The translations under genes were made by a program, and so were the position numbers. DNA of 64,000 nt from Anaerolineales bacterium (lineage in GTDB: Bacteria; Chloroflexota; Anaerolineae; Aggregatilineales; UBA2796): NCBI GenBank assembly GCA_015075625.1, contig JABTTZ010000003.1:372001-436000 (forward strand). Reading direction: 5' to 3'. Under the pieces are notes generated by a model. The model searched no databases. It worked only from the letters and a program-made list of their open reading frames with translations, and was not told the DNA's origin. Of this stretch, positions 48,074-57,004 are shown piece after piece (position 1 is the stretch's first letter; each line of letters begins with the position of its first letter).

Positions 48074-49896
48074 TGGGCGCAAGTTTCGGTGACCACGCAC
48101 AAGGGCAAGACCTGCGGGGGCAAGATTTACGCGAACAAATTGACGAACTGCGCATGTTCCAACAGATCGATCAGGAATTGGGAGCGACGCTTGATCTCAC
48201 CCGTGTCTTGACCCTGACGATGGATTGGGCGCTGCGCCGGACAGGTGCCGCCGCTGGCATGTATTGCACCCTGACCACCGATGGCAGCGGCTTGATCCCC
48301 GAAGTAACGCTTGGCTACCCCCCAGAAGCGCTCCCTTTTAGCACCGAACACCCCCTTCCCTTAAGCAAAGGTGTGGCAGGACAAGCCGCGCAGACGAAAA
48401 CCATTCAAGTGGTGATCTCTGATGCAGAAGCAGTCGAACAGCGCCCCTTACTCCCCGGTGGACGGGCGGAAATTGCCCTTCCGTTGGAACTGCGCGGGAG
48501 TTTGCTTGGCATTTTGATGCTCCACAGTACAACGACAGACAGCTTTACGCCGACGAATGTCGCCTTCCTAGAGCGCCTTGCCGGGCGGGCAGCCATCGCC
48601 CTTGATCATGCCCGTCTTTACCGCGAGGCAGAACGCCAAGCCGACGAAATGGCGGCACTTTTCGCCGCCAGCCGTCTGATCACCGCCAGCTTGGAACGCG
48701 ATGCGGCATTGGCAAACGCGGCGCAATCGATTGCCACCGTCTTGCGCGTTTCCAGCAGCCTGATCTTAGATTTTCGCCCCCTTGTCAACCAACTGGTGAT
48801 CACTGCCGCCTACCGCCTCCCCACTGCACGGGCAACCGATTCCCTCCCACCCATTGGGGAAATTATTGAGTTAGAGAACATTCCCGAATATCAGGTGGTG
48901 GTTAAAAACCAACGTCCACTGGCATTGACGATTACCGATGGACGCCTTTCCGCCGGGTTGAAGGCGTTCATGATTCTGCGTCGCTATAAGGCGATCCTCC
49001 TTGCCCCTTTGATCGTCGTCAGTGGGGCGCAGACGATCAATGCTGATGTGATCGGGGTGATTGTTGCCGGAGAGGGGCGAACAGAGCGCGTTTTCACCCC
49101 CGACGAACTCCAAATTGGCGAGGCGCTTAGCAGCCTGATCGCCTCCTCACTGCGCCAAGTTAAGCTCTATGCCGATGTGCGCGAGTTGGAAGGGATTAAG
49201 ACGCAGATGATCAAGATGGCGTCACACGACCTTCGCAACCCGCTGGGGAATGTCATGGGCTACTTCGATCTCCTCACACGGCTGACCAGACCGCGCCTAA
49301 GCGCCGACGAAGTGACCTTTGTTGGCTACATTGACCGATCCTTACAACAGATGAAAGCCCTTTTGGAAGATTTGCTGGAACTGGAACGCATCGAGAGCGA
49401 ACGCGGTGTATCGTGGGTAAACGTTGATCTTGCCGCCCTGCTAGACGACATCATCCTAGAGCAGAGCAGCAGCGCCCTACTGAAAAAGCACACCCTCACC
49501 GTAAAAAAAGAACCCGGTGCGTTCAACGCCTTTGGCAGCAAGCGCCAAATTCGCCAAGCGATTGCCAACCTGATCAGCAATGCCATTAAATACACCCCCG
49601 ATACTGGGGTGATCACCGTCCGCATGTACGCCCAAAACAAGCGGCTGATTGTCGAAGTTCAAGACAACGGCTATGGCATCAGCAAAGAACGGCAGGCGCG
49701 GCTTTTCCAAAGTTTCTACCGCGCCCACGAACCGGGGACAGAACACATCACAGGGACGGGCTTGGGCTTGAGCCTAGTCAAGAGCGTCATTGAACAGCAC
49801 GGCGGGGAAGTGGGTGTCACCAGCGAGGCGGGTGTAGGCAGCACCTTTACCCTGTGGCTGCCCTTGGCTGCTGCGCTGCGGGCAAAGAGCGGCTAA
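48073..49896 (+). CDS. Two-GAF histidine kinase
   Basis: 607 residues, cytoplasmic. GAF1 (~25-180) and GAF2 (~190-370) each end in the typical signalling helix ('AGRAAIALDHARLYREAERQ'). HisKA carries the phospho-accepting histidine in 'MASHDLRNPLGNVMGYF', and HATPase_c has 'NLISNAIKYTPDTG', 'DNGYGIS' and 'GTGLGLSLVKSV'. All ATP-binding boxes look intact. GAF domains sense small molecules, redox state or light. The start codon overlaps the hydrolase stop by one base. No response regulator is adjacent, so its partner is elsewhere. Confidence 0.92.
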   Translation: MGASFGDHAQGQDLRGQDLREQIDELRMFQQIDQELGATLDLTRVLTLTMDWALRRTGAAAGMYCTLTTDGSGLIPEVTLGYPPEALPFSTEHPLPLSKGVAGQAAQTKTIQVVISDAEAVEQRPLLPGGRAEIALPLELRGSLLGILMLHSTTTDSFTPTNVAFLERLAGRAAIALDHARLYREAERQADEMAALFAASRLITASLERDAALANAAQSIATVLRVSSSLILDFRPLVNQLVITAAYRLPTARATDSLPPIGEIIELENIPEYQVVVKNQRPLALTITDGRLSAGLKAFMILRRYKAILLAPLIVVSGAQTINADVIGVIVAGEGRTERVFTPDELQIGEALSSLIASSLRQVKLYADVRELEGIKTQMIKMASHDLRNPLGNVMGYFDLLTRLTRPRLSADEVTFVGYIDRSLQQMKALLEDLLELERIESERGVSWVNVDLAALLDDIILEQSSSALLKKHTLTVKKEPGAFNAFGSKRQIRQAIANLISNAIKYTPDTGVITVRMYAQNKRLIVEVQDNGYGISKERQARLFQSFYRAHEPGTEHITGTGLGLSLVKSVIEQHGGEVGVTSEAGVGSTFTLWLPLAAALRAKSG

Positions 49897-49938
49897 CCCC
49901 TGTCGTCCCTATCGAACGAAGGGGTTCGCCGTGTGCGA

Positions 49939-50730
49939 TCAACGAGGGACGAATTCCACCTCGAACAACTTCCCCCAATATTTTCCGGTGATGTAAAACG
50001 TCTTTCGTTCGGGGTTATAGGCAATTCCGTTCAGTACCGCCCCGCCATCCATCATCGCCCGTTCCGGCGGGGAGAGCAGCCCAGAGGCGTCGATCTCCGC
50101 CGTAACCGCACCGCTCTTTTTGTTGATCTGGATGATGCGGTCTTCAAACCAAATATTGGCATAAACCGAATCCCCAACACATTCCAGTTCGTTGAGGCGC
50201 ATCACGGGTCGCCCGTCGCTGACAACCAAAACGCGGCGAAGCTCAGCAAAGGTGGTGGGATCGCGGGCGACAAGGTAGGGCGATCCATCGCTCATGTAAA
50301 GGGATTCGCCATCGTAACACAACCCCCACCCCTCGCCCTCGTAAGCAAATGTCTCTACCAGATTGAACGTCTCCCGATCATAGGCAAATGCCTTACCCTC
50401 GCGCCATGTGATTTGAATCAGCCGATCCCCAACAAGCGCTAACCCCTCCGCAAAATAGTCCGGGGGCAAATCGAGCCGCTTCAATACCTCCCCTGTTTCT
50501 GGCTGAACCAGCCGGAGCGTGGACTCTCGATACTGTCCGCCGCTCTCATAAAACAATCCGTTGTAAAGCAGCAAGCCTTGTGTGTAACTGGTGGAATCGT
50601 GTGAGTAGGTATTTAGGATGCGTGTGATGAGGCGCTGTGGGGGGACTGCCCGTTTCGCCAGATTATTCAACGCCTCGCAGCCCGTGAGTAGGACAACCAT
50701 ACAAACGAGAATTAGAAAACGGCGGTGCAT
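49939..50730 (-). CDS. Glutaminyl-peptide cyclotransferase (lipoprotein)
   Basis: 263 residues. Signal peptide with lipobox 'LLTGC' (C18), so it is anchored to the outer face of the membrane. The remainder is a five-bladed propeller of the plant/bacterial glutamine cyclotransferase family (PF05096): 'HDSTSYTQGLLLYNG', 'YESGGQYRESTLR', 'FAEGLALVGDRLIQITW', 'EGWGLCYDGESLYMSDGS' and 'ELECVGDSVYANIWFEDRI', which keep the conserved Glu and aromatic residues. It converts N-terminal glutamine to pyroglutamate. Monocistronic; converges on the histidine kinase gene with a 42-base gap. Confidence 0.9.
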   Translation of the reverse strand: MHRRFLILVCMVVLLTGCEALNNLAKRAVPPQRLITRILNTYSHDSTSYTQGLLLYNGLFYESGGQYRESTLRLVQPETGEVLKRLDLPPDYFAEGLALVGDRLIQITWREGKAFAYDRETFNLVETFAYEGEGWGLCYDGESLYMSDGSPYLVARDPTTFAELRRVLVVSDGRPVMRLNELECVGDSVYANIWFEDRIIQINKKSGAVTAEIDASGLLSPPERAMMDGGAVLNGIAYNPERKTFYITGKYWGKLFEVEFVPR

Positions 50731-50849
50731 AAGACTCTAGGACTCTTTCAGAAGTGCGCTTTCTCGATAGTTTCAGCGCGTCTGTGATAGTCTATCCGTC
50801 ACACACCCGCTGAATATGATCCCCAACACATAGGGGTGTAATCAGGTGA

Positions 50850-52295
50850 TCAGCCCATCTGGGCGGTCAGGTAACTGAGCAAGTCGATCTTCGTCAGAAT
50901 ACCGAGCGGGCGGCGATCTTGGACGCTATCGGGGACGACCACCGCCACCGGGCTGGTATTAAAAACGCTCATCACCGCTTCCAGCGGCATATCGGGCGTC
51001 ACGGTGGCAATATCCGTATCAATGACCGCCAGTGTTCCAATGGGTTGGTCGCCCGCCCCAATCTGGCTACCCAAGAGGTATTTGAGCAAGCTCACTTCGG
51101 AGACCAAACCAAGCAGCCCGCCTTGATCATCCATAACAGGCAATTGCGAGACATCGTTTTCTTTCATCATGGCGACGACCTCCCCCACCCGTGAATGGTT
51201 ATGGACGGCGATCAAATCGCGGTGCGGCTTGCTGTTCAGCACGTCGCGCACATGCGCCTCTGAGCTAACGGGGTCCAGAAAGCGGTTTTGGCGCATCCAC
51301 TCATCATCGAAGACCTTGCCCAAGTTGCGGTAGCCAGAATCCGGCAGCAAGACGACAACGAGCTTCTCGTGACCGAGGCTGTTTTCTGTCGCATAGCGCA
51401 TCGCCCCCACAACGGCGCTTCCCGATGAGCCGCCGCCAAAAATACCTTCTTCTCTCACCAAGCGGCGAGCCATTAGGAACGACTCTTTATCGGCAACAGT
51501 AACCATATCATCAATAACACTGAAGTCATAAATGGAGGGGATGAAATCCTCGCCAATGCCTTCAATTTTATACGAGTGCGCTTCCCCCATCTGTCCTGTT
51601 TTGAAGAACTCGCGGAGGATTGATCCGAGTGGATCGACGCCGACGATTTGAACTTTTGGGTTTTGTTCCTTCAGGTAGCGCCCCACCCCAGTAATCGTGC
51701 CGCCCGTCCCCATCCCACAGACAAACACATCAATCTTACCCGCCGTCTGCCGCCACAGTTCGGGTCCTGTTGTCCGGTAATGGGTTTCCGGGTTCGCCGG
51801 ATTATGGTATTGGTTGGCAAGCATGGCGTTGGGCGTTTCGGTGGCAATCTGCCGCGCTACACTGTAGTAGCTGCGCGGGTCTTCGGGCATCACATCGGTG
51901 GGTGTCACCACTACCCGCGCCCCAAACGCCCGCAACTGCTTGATCTTCTCGATAGACTGCTTATCGGGCAAGACGAACACGCACTTGTAACCCTTGATGG
52001 CGGCGGCAATTGCCAGCCCCACCCCCGTGTTCCCTGAGGTTGCTTCAACAATCGTCCCGCCGGGCTTGATCTGCCCTTTCGCTTCGGCGTCCTCAATCAT
52101 GGCAATGCCAATGCGGTCTTTGACCGAGCCACCAGGATTGAAGAATTCCACCTTTGCCACAATATCGGCGTGAACGCCCCGTGTCACACGGCTAAGACGG
52201 ACAAGCGGCGTTTCTCCCATTGTCTCTAGGATAGAATTTTTAATGTCTGGTGTCCCCGCAAGGGGTGGCGCGGTCACTGTGGATTGCTGCGTCAT
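50850..52295 (-). CDS. Cystathionine beta-synthase with CBS pair
   Basis: 481 residues from ATG 52295, with AGGGAGAAA upstream. PLP domain (~15-335): 'ETMGETPLVRLSRV', PLP lysine K59 in 'NPGGSVKDR', 'EATSGNTGVGLAIAA' and 'CGMGTGGTITGVGRYLK'. Two CBS repeats occupy ~345-480 and may bind SAM or adenylates. It condenses serine (or acetylserine) with homocysteine to cystathionine. It lies 13 bases downstream of the cystathionine gamma-lyase/synthase gene, making a transsulfuration operon. A cysteine-synthase role cannot be ruled out, but the CBS pair supports CBS. Confidence 0.92.
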   Translation of the reverse strand: MTQQSTVTAPPLAGTPDIKNSILETMGETPLVRLSRVTRGVHADIVAKVEFFNPGGSVKDRIGIAMIEDAEAKGQIKPGGTIVEATSGNTGVGLAIAAAIKGYKCVFVLPDKQSIEKIKQLRAFGARVVVTPTDVMPEDPRSYYSVARQIATETPNAMLANQYHNPANPETHYRTTGPELWRQTAGKIDVFVCGMGTGGTITGVGRYLKEQNPKVQIVGVDPLGSILREFFKTGQMGEAHSYKIEGIGEDFIPSIYDFSVIDDMVTVADKESFLMARRLVREEGIFGGGSSGSAVVGAMRYATENSLGHEKLVVVLLPDSGYRNLGKVFDDEWMRQNRFLDPVSSEAHVRDVLNSKPHRDLIAVHNHSRVGEVVAMMKENDVSQLPVMDDQGGLLGLVSEVSLLKYLLGSQIGAGDQPIGTLAVIDTDIATVTPDMPLEAVMSVFNTSPVAVVVPDSVQDRRPLGILTKIDLLSYLTAQMG

Positions 52296-52308
52296 AATGA
52301 GTTTCTCC

Positions 52309-53472
52309 CTAAGCCCCTTCCAACGCCTGACGAAGATCGGCAATCAGATCATCAATGTGTTCGATGCCCACACTCAGGCGCACCAAACCGGGATCAACGG
52401 CGAAGTCGCTGGCGGCGGTGCTGGCGTGAGTCATGCTGTAAGGGTGTTCAATGAGGCTTTCCACACCGCCAAGACTTTCCGCTAAGCCAAAGAGGTGCGT
52501 CCGCGAGACAAAGCGTTTACCCGCCTCCGTCCCCCCATGCAGCACAAGGCTGATCATCCCGCCGAAATCACGCATTTGCCGCTTGGCAAGGTCATACTGA
52601 GGGTGGCTTTCCAAGCCCGGATAGTAGACCTCCCGAATGGCGGGGTGGTCTTCCAAAAAGCGGGCGATTTTCAGTGCGTTGGCGCTGTGCCGTTCCATGC
52701 GCAAGCCAAGCGTTTTCAAGCCCCGCAGCACGAGGAAGCAATCCATCGGACCCGGCACCGCGCCCGCCGCATTTTGGAGGAATTTTAACTGCCGAAAGTG
52801 GTCTTCATCACGGATCATGAGCGCTCCACCGACGACATCGCTATGCCCGCCGATGTATTTCGTTGTGCTGTGAATGACAATATCCGCCCCAAAACGGATG
52901 GGCTGCTGCAAAGCGGGGCTGGCAAAGGTGTTATCCACCACAACCAACGCGCCGGCTTCGTGGGCGATCTCGGCAATCTTCGCAATATCCACCAGCACCA
53001 AGCGGGGGTTGGTGGGCGTCTCTAGCCAGATCATTTTTGTGTTTGGTTGCAACGCCGCCCGCAGCGATTCGGCGTTTGTCAGATCAAGCCAACGGAAGTT
53101 GACTCCATAACGCCGCCACACTTTGTCGGCAAGGCGGTACGTCCCCCCATACACATCATTGATGGCGATCATCTCGTCGCCCGCATTCAGAAGTTTGAAG
53201 ATCGTATCAATGGCTGCCATACCACTGGCAAACGCCAAGCCATAGGGTGCGGCTTCTAAGGCGGCAAGGCAATCTTCCAGCGCCTTCCGGGTGGGGTTAT
53301 CCGTCCGGCTGTATTCGTACCCCTTATGAACGGCGGGTGCGGCTTGAACATAGGTAGAGGTCTGATAAATGGGGGTCATAATTGCCCCGGTGGTGGGGTC
53401 TGGTGACTGCCCGGCATGAATGGCAAGCGTGTCAAAATGAAGTGAATCGTGATCTTTTTTTACGTCGGTCAT
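52309..53472 (-). CDS. Cystathionine gamma-lyase/gamma-synthase
   Basis: 387 residues of the Cys/Met-metabolism PLP family; AGGAG 8 bases before ATG 53472. Landmarks: 'THAGQ'-type start ('LAIHAGQSPDPTTGAI'), 'YEYSRTDNPTRKALE', 'FASGMAAI', 'VVDNTFASPALQQP' and PLP lysine K205 in 'STTKYIGGHSD'. With the CBS gene 13 bases downstream, the likely job is the second step of reverse transsulfuration (cystathionine to cysteine), though gamma-synthase chemistry is equally compatible with the sequence. Both act in the cytoplasm. Confidence 0.92.
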   Translation of the reverse strand: MTDVKKDHDSLHFDTLAIHAGQSPDPTTGAIMTPIYQTSTYVQAAPAVHKGYEYSRTDNPTRKALEDCLAALEAAPYGLAFASGMAAIDTIFKLLNAGDEMIAINDVYGGTYRLADKVWRRYGVNFRWLDLTNAESLRAALQPNTKMIWLETPTNPRLVLVDIAKIAEIAHEAGALVVVDNTFASPALQQPIRFGADIVIHSTTKYIGGHSDVVGGALMIRDEDHFRQLKFLQNAAGAVPGPMDCFLVLRGLKTLGLRMERHSANALKIARFLEDHPAIREVYYPGLESHPQYDLAKRQMRDFGGMISLVLHGGTEAGKRFVSRTHLFGLAESLGGVESLIEHPYSMTHASTAASDFAVDPGLVRLSVGIEHIDDLIADLRQALEGA

Positions 53473-53520
53473 GAAAAATCTCCTGAGGACGATTGTACCC
53501 TACCCCTTCAAGGGGGGTCA

Positions 53521-53573
53521 CGCGATTGAACGTGTTTATCCTGCCTTCATCGAAAAGGGTAGGGGGATGAGGG
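53521..53573. repeat. Dispersed repeat copy (shared with 25893)
   Basis: 'ATTGAACGTGTTTATCC' then 'TTCATCGAAAAGGG', about 75 percent identical to 25893-25943. It lies just upstream of the transsulfuration operon. Confidence 0.5.
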
Positions 53574-53618
53574 CAGATGCCTAACGCCTATAGCATCCTG
53601 AGAGAATAAAAATGGCAA

Positions 53619-54728
53619 TCACCCGAACAAGACCATCCCCCATAAAATCCAGAGAGGGGCATAGCGCAGCGGGCGACGTGAACGTCCCCACTGTGCGCAG
53701 AGCGCCGCATAAAGCAGAAAACTGATCACCAGTCCGGGCAAAAAGCGGATGATGCCGAACGGCTCACGAAAGGTCGAAAACGGCACGGTGAGGATCAAAG
53801 CGGCGTTCAGAAAAACGAGGATGACATAAGGCTGCCAGCGGCGCTGAAGAAGGTCAACGCCGGAGGCAATCAAGGCGTAGATCGTTGGAATGACGACACC
53901 GATGATCAAATACGGCGCGAAATAGAGAAAGACGGGGAGACTCTCAGCCGCGATGCGCCAAATGCCATTAAAGGGGATGATCTCGAAGCCCGTTGCCCCC
54001 GCCCCGCCAGAGCCGATCCCAAAGCGTCCAAGCCAAAGGTACAGCACGACCTGCCAAAGGGCAAAAGGAACGAAGGCGATCACACCGAGATGAAAGGCAT
54101 CTCGCCCCCGCCGCTGCGAGAGATAGGCGAGGATATAACCCGCAGCGAAAAACAGGGTGGGTTCTTTCGCCAACGCCGCCAGCGCGAAAAAGACTGCCTG
54201 AAACCCTAAACGTCCCCGTTCCCCAAACAAAATGGCGAGAAGGACAAGCCCATAGGCAAGCGGTTCGGTTGTCCCCGCCCGTGTTGCCGCCACGACCCCA
54301 GCAAACAAGCCATAAGTCAGGGCGTGCCAACGGTTAACACCCTGCGCGGCAAGCAAGCGTTCCAGCGCCATGACGCCGACAACCAGCATAATCACATCAA
54401 TCCCTACGATCACCCAGGGGAGAAGGGCATCATTGCCCAAGCTGAGCAGTCTTGCCAGAACGGGATGTAAAATCCGCTGGTAACGGTAGGCGGGATCATC
54501 AATCTGGAACTGCTGAAGTTCCACCGCGCCAAGCGGATCGCGGGCGATAAAGTAGGTGAACTGTCCATCATAGCCTTTCCCTTCGGTGCGCACAGGGAAA
54601 ATGAATTCCCAAACGCCGCGCCCATTAAAGGCGTAAACAGCGCCAAGATAGAGCATCACCACGATAAACACGATATGGGCGGGGCGAATTCGCGCCAAAA
54701 TACGGGCGAGGGCGGGCGGTAGGGTCAT
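53619..54728 (-). CDS. Polytopic membrane protein, AZOBR_p60025-type glycopolymer family
   Basis: 369 residues with about 9-10 hydrophobic helices. After the first helix comes 'GKGYDGQFTYFIARDPL', a signature I associate with the family annotated 'AZOBR_p60025 cell-surface glycopolymer formation protein', a relative of GT-C glycosyltransferases; a second mark is 'YRYQRILHPVLA'. The acidic residue in the Asp-Gly-Gln motif may be catalytic. It likely acts in the membrane on a polyprenyl-linked sugar. It lies alone between the transsulfuration operon and the peptide ABC genes, same strand, ~100 bases from each. Confidence 0.78.
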   Translation of the reverse strand: MTLPPALARILARIRPAHIVFIVVMLYLGAVYAFNGRGVWEFIFPVRTEGKGYDGQFTYFIARDPLGAVELQQFQIDDPAYRYQRILHPVLARLLSLGNDALLPWVIVGIDVIMLVVGVMALERLLAAQGVNRWHALTYGLFAGVVAATRAGTTEPLAYGLVLLAILFGERGRLGFQAVFFALAALAKEPTLFFAAGYILAYLSQRRGRDAFHLGVIAFVPFALWQVVLYLWLGRFGIGSGGAGATGFEIIPFNGIWRIAAESLPVFLYFAPYLIIGVVIPTIYALIASGVDLLQRRWQPYVILVFLNAALILTVPFSTFREPFGIIRFLPGLVISFLLYAALCAQWGRSRRPLRYAPLWILWGMVLFG

Positions 54729-54829
54729 GGGTATTGCTCAAGGGTCTTAACAGCGTCTGGAAAGGAGGAAGTACGGCAAGGGGAGTAATCCCGACGGGTG
54801 CGTGCCGGCGGGATCACCCTCAACGGATT

Positions 54830-55807
54830 CTAGCGGTTGAGGCTCTTGGGATCAAAGGCATCACGCAAGCCATCACCGAGGAAGTTAATTCCCAAAACGG
54901 TGAGCATGATGAACAATGCCGGGAAGAACCAATACCACCAAATGCCCAAACTCAAGAATTCGTTGGCGTCAGCGATGATGCTGCCCCACGTTGCCGTTGG
55001 TGGGCGAACGCCCAAGCCCAAGAACCCCAAATAGGCTTCCAGAAGGATTGCCGACGCCACGCCAAGCGTTGCCGAGACGATGATTGGGGCAATGCAGTTA
55101 GGAAGAACATGGCGCATCAAGATGCGGCTAGGGGGCAGCCCTAAGGATCGTGCCGCCGTGATGTATTCTTGTTCCTTAATGGACAGCACCACTGAGCGCA
55201 CGATACGGGCAAGGCGCATCCAACTGGTCAAGCCGATGACAAAGATCATCACAACAAGGGTGTTGCTAAATTCCCGATCCCCAATCCGAAAGTCTGAAAT
55301 TTTATCCGATAACAACTTCACACTGATCAGCGCAATCAAAATTTGGGGAATACTCAACATGGCGTCCACAACGCGCATTAAGAGGGAATCGATAATCCCC
55401 CCCAGATAACCCGCCAGCAAGCCAATGCCAACCCCAACGACGATCTGCACGGTGACGGCAGTGATGGCGATGAACAGCGAGATTTGCCCGCCATAGATAG
55501 TGCGGATGAAAATATCGCGCCCGATACGATCCGTCCCAAAGGCATATGCCTCTGAAGGCGCTTGCAAACGGCTCTCTGGCACATTGAAATTGGAGTCTTT
55601 TTCGCTGTAGACAAACGATCCAATGATCACATAGAGCAGAATTGCCGTCAGCAGCCCGGCGCCAACCATTGCCATGCGGTGCTTGCGCAGGCGCTTCAAA
55701 CTGCGCCCTAGGTTCGATTGTGCCGCCCCTTTGTCGTCTGCCTTAAGATTCAGAATCGGCGCTTCCGGTGGGGTCGTGTCCCGTTCAGGATGCGAGATAG
55801 TGGTCAT
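54830..55807 (-). CDS. Peptide/nickel ABC transporter permease, DppC type
   Basis: 325 residues. A soluble, charged leader (1-40) precedes a first helix ('MVGAGLLTAILLYVIIGSF'), an extracytoplasmic loop, and the BPD_transp_1 domain with five helices and the EAA motif 'EQEYITAARSLGLPPSRIL'. The ending 'NFLGDGLRDAFDPKSLNR' is typical of OppC/DppC. It pairs with the DppB-type gene 26 bases upstream and the binding protein before that. No ATPase genes are in the window, so they are encoded elsewhere. Confidence 0.92.
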   Translation of the reverse strand: MTTISHPERDTTPPEAPILNLKADDKGAAQSNLGRSLKRLRKHRMAMVGAGLLTAILLYVIIGSFVYSEKDSNFNVPESRLQAPSEAYAFGTDRIGRDIFIRTIYGGQISLFIAITAVTVQIVVGVGIGLLAGYLGGIIDSLLMRVVDAMLSIPQILIALISVKLLSDKISDFRIGDREFSNTLVVMIFVIGLTSWMRLARIVRSVVLSIKEQEYITAARSLGLPPSRILMRHVLPNCIAPIIVSATLGVASAILLEAYLGFLGLGVRPPTATWGSIIADANEFLSLGIWWYWFFPALFIMLTVLGINFLGDGLRDAFDPKSLNR

Positions 55808-55833
55808 AATAGATTCCCTTTAACGTCTCGTCT

Positions 55834-56868
55834 CTAATTGAACCGGATGCGCGGATCAAACCATGTATAGACAATATCGGTGATGATCTGGAAGACGATT
55901 ACCGCCACACTGAGGAGCATCAGGATCAGCATCATCACGTTGAAATCGGAGCGCTCTAGGCTTTCCGTAAAGAGCCGTCCCATGCCGGGCCACGCAAAGA
56001 TTCGCTCGGTGACCACTGCCCCGGCGAGGAGCAAGGGAATATCCAAGCCAATGAGCGTGACAAGGGGGAGCGCCGCATTTTTGACAGCATGAAGGCGCAC
56101 AACGCGGCTTTCAAACATCCCTTTGGAGCGAGCAGTACGGATGTAATCTTGGGTCATCACTTCCAACATGGACGAACGGACAAAGCGCACATAACCCGCC
56201 AGTTGGATTGCTACCAAGCAGAAGGTGGGCATGATCATGTAAGGGAAGACGTTGGCAAATGTTTTTGGAGCGCCCGGTTCCCCCATGCCGCCAATTGGCA
56301 AGCCATCTAGCCCCCAGCGATCAAACTGCACCCCAAATATGTAAATACACATGAGGGCAATAAAGAAGATGGGCATTGAATAGAAGAAAAACGACAGTCC
56401 AGTGACAAGGTTGTCAAACAGCGAATATTGGTAGATTGCTGAGAAAATACCTATCAAAATAGCGAGGATAACGGTGATGATAAATGCCGGCACCATTAGC
56501 AAGAGCGTATTCGGTAGACGCTCTTGAATACGCCGGATCGCCGGTGTGCGGGTGATGATTGAATTGCCAAATTCCCCACGTAAAACACCCTTGCGCGTTC
56601 CCGCTTCCATAAGCGTCCCATCGCCGCGCACATCGACCATCTGCCAATCGTTGCCGATTAGCCACGTGAGGTATTGCATATAGATGGGCTGATCCAACCC
56701 CAAACGGCGGCGGATTTCCTCCCGCTGTTGGGCGTTGGGCTTGTTGCGTGCCTCGCCAAACACCGCCAGCGGGTCGCCTACGGCATTGATCAGCACAAAC
56801 AAAATAATACTGACAATGAACAGGAGGGGAATGGCTTCGATTACCCGCCGGACAATGAATTTGACCAT
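55834..56868 (-). CDS. Peptide/nickel ABC transporter permease, DppB type
   Basis: 344 residues from ATG 56868; the frame is open to 56967 but the extension is not conserved in type. It starts 'MVKFIVRRVIEAIPLLFIVS', the classical OppB/DppB first helix, followed by an extracytoplasmic domain and five more helices, with the EAA loop 'YIRTARSKGMFESRVVRLHAVKNA' and the end 'YTWFDPRIRFN'. It forms the transmembrane channel with the DppC-type partner. A hairpin separates it from the substrate-binding-protein gene upstream. Confidence 0.92.
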   Translation of the reverse strand: MVKFIVRRVIEAIPLLFIVSIILFVLINAVGDPLAVFGEARNKPNAQQREEIRRRLGLDQPIYMQYLTWLIGNDWQMVDVRGDGTLMEAGTRKGVLRGEFGNSIITRTPAIRRIQERLPNTLLLMVPAFIITVILAILIGIFSAIYQYSLFDNLVTGLSFFFYSMPIFFIALMCIYIFGVQFDRWGLDGLPIGGMGEPGAPKTFANVFPYMIMPTFCLVAIQLAGYVRFVRSSMLEVMTQDYIRTARSKGMFESRVVRLHAVKNAALPLVTLIGLDIPLLLAGAVVTERIFAWPGMGRLFTESLERSDFNVMMLILMLLSVAVIVFQIITDIVYTWFDPRIRFN

Positions 56869-56973
56869 GCGCTGCCGCCTTGTCCAAAAAATTCTGCACG
56901 AAAATGATCTTTTGGGTTGATGTCTAGATATGAAACAGGGACGAGTTTCCCCGCCCCTGTCGTTCACCTCAAC

Positions 56974-56993
56974 GGACTCCTTTGCAGGAGTCC
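56974..56993 (-). terminator. Intercistronic hairpin between dppA- and dppB-like genes
   Basis: Perfect 8-bp stem (GGACTCCT/AGGAGTCC) with a 4-base loop, 12 bases after the binding-protein stop and without a T-run. Such structures often cause partial termination or protect the upstream message, raising binding protein over permease. Confidence 0.55.
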
Positions 56994-57004
56994 CTATAAG
57001 GTGC